A DNA stretch of 14,393 nt, from contig JASLIL010000068.1 of assembly GCA_030152145.1 (NCBI GenBank), positions 1 to 14,393 on the forward strand, written 5' to 3'. A model generated the notes under the pieces. It ran no database searches. It was not told the origin of the DNA and worked only from the letters and a program-made list of their open reading frames with translations. The position numbers and the translations under genes are program-made. Numbering within the stretch: the first letter of the stretch is position 1; each line of letters begins with the position of its first letter. The DNA is from Tissierellales bacterium. GTDB lineage: Bacteria; Bacillota; Clostridia; Tissierellales; JASKZW01. Below are positions 13,856-14,393 of this stretch, piece after piece.

Positions 13856-14393
13856 CTATTTACCCAATGTTTCTAGAAACTTTAAATCTTCCTTGCTTAA
13901 ATCTGCTTTTTCCAAAAGATCTGGTCTTTTTTCCAAGGTAGTTTCCAAGGACTTTTGCCTCTTCCACTCCTCTATCTTCTTGTGATTTCCAGAAAGCAAG
14001 ACCTCTGGAACAAGCTGGCCCTTAAACTCTCTAGGCCTAGTGTATTGAGGATGTTCTAGTAAACCATTGTAATGGGATTCATCCTCATAGGACTCATCTT
14101 TAGAAAGAGTTCCTGGCAATAACCTTACAACAGACTCTATTAAAACCATAGCTGGAATTTCGCCACCAGTTAAAACATAGTCACCAATAGATATTTCCTC
14201 ATCTACATAGTGTTCTATAATCCTATTGTCTATTCCCTCATAATGGCCACAAATCAAGACTAGATGATCTAGCTCTGACAATTCTACTGCCTTTTCCTGG
14301 CTATAGCTAGCCCCTTGAGGCGATAGGTATATAACCCTAGAATCTTCTCTTCTAACATGATCTATGGCTCTTTGTAGAGGTTCTGGGGTCATT
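13856..14393 (-). CDS. trmD: tRNA (guanine-37-N1)-methyltransferase, 3' part
   Basis: TrmD methylates G37 next to the anticodon, using S-adenosylmethionine, to prevent +1 frameshifting. The window holds the last 178 codons. Its SPOUT trefoil-knot motifs are clear: LICGHYEGIDNRI and EISIGDYVLTGGEIPAMVLIE, followed by the C-terminal helical domain with YTRPREFKGQLVPEVLLSGNHKKIEEWKR. Normal length is about 240 residues, so roughly 60 N-terminal residues lie beyond the right edge. The Met at 14392 is internal (family pattern M-x-P-E-P), not the true start. trmD normally lies in rpsP-rimM-trmD-rplS; the upstream members are outside the window. Confidence 0.97.
   Translation of the reverse strand, partial: MTPEPLQRAIDHVRREDSRVIYLSPQGASYSQEKAVELSELDHLVLICGHYEGIDNRIIEHYVDEEISIGDYVLTGGEIPAMVLIESVVRLLPGTLSKDESYEDESHYNGLLEHPQYTRPREFKGQLVPEVLLSGNHKKIEEWKRQKSLETTLEKRPDLLEKADLSKEDLKFLETLGK

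Noticed and set aside
1..14393. A new defence, mobile or biosynthetic system
   Set aside because: All intact genes belong to known housekeeping families in a conserved order; no repeats, integrase, toxin-antitoxin pair or unusual cluster was seen.

Overview
The window is low in GC, has strong AGGAGG-type ribosome binding sites, and shows a gene order typical of Firmicutes. I infer a clostridial organism, possibly Tissierellia-like; the class is not proven by the sequence. Every gene I can support lies on the minus strand, so transcription runs from high to low coordinates.

Read in the direction of transcription, the window holds: the 3' part of trmD; a promoter, probable L19 leader, rplS and an intrinsic terminator; rbgA and rnhB, closed by a second terminator; the group yraN, comM, dprA, topA; about 620 bp without an intact gene; codY; a strong promoter and rpsB, tsf, pyrH, frr, uppS, cdsA; and the 5' part of an rseP-type site-2 protease that runs off the left edge. 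These genes cover tRNA and ribosome function (TrmD, L19, RbgA, S2, EF-Ts, RRF), DNA processing and topology (RNase HII, YraN, ComM, DprA, TopA), nutrient control (CodY), and lipid, envelope and nucleotide supply (PyrH, UppS, CdsA, RseP).

The most informative discovery is in the space between topA and codY. It is a decayed 3' half of hslU (clpY), the ATPase of the HslVU protease. An open frame ending just upstream of codY matches the HslU C-terminus, and weaker co-linear HslU pieces lie upstream of it in two alternating frames. This is where Bacillus keeps xerC-hslV-hslU ahead of codY. The lineage has apparently lost HslVU and left a fossil there. A second departure from the usual order is that dxr, commonly found between cdsA and rseP, is missing.

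The S2 operon contains strong hairpins between rpsB and tsf, tsf and pyrH, and frr and uppS. At least two of these have alternative pairings that suggest attenuation or control of protein ratios. I see no mobile element, CRISPR array, tRNA, rRNA, prophage, or undescribed multi-gene system.
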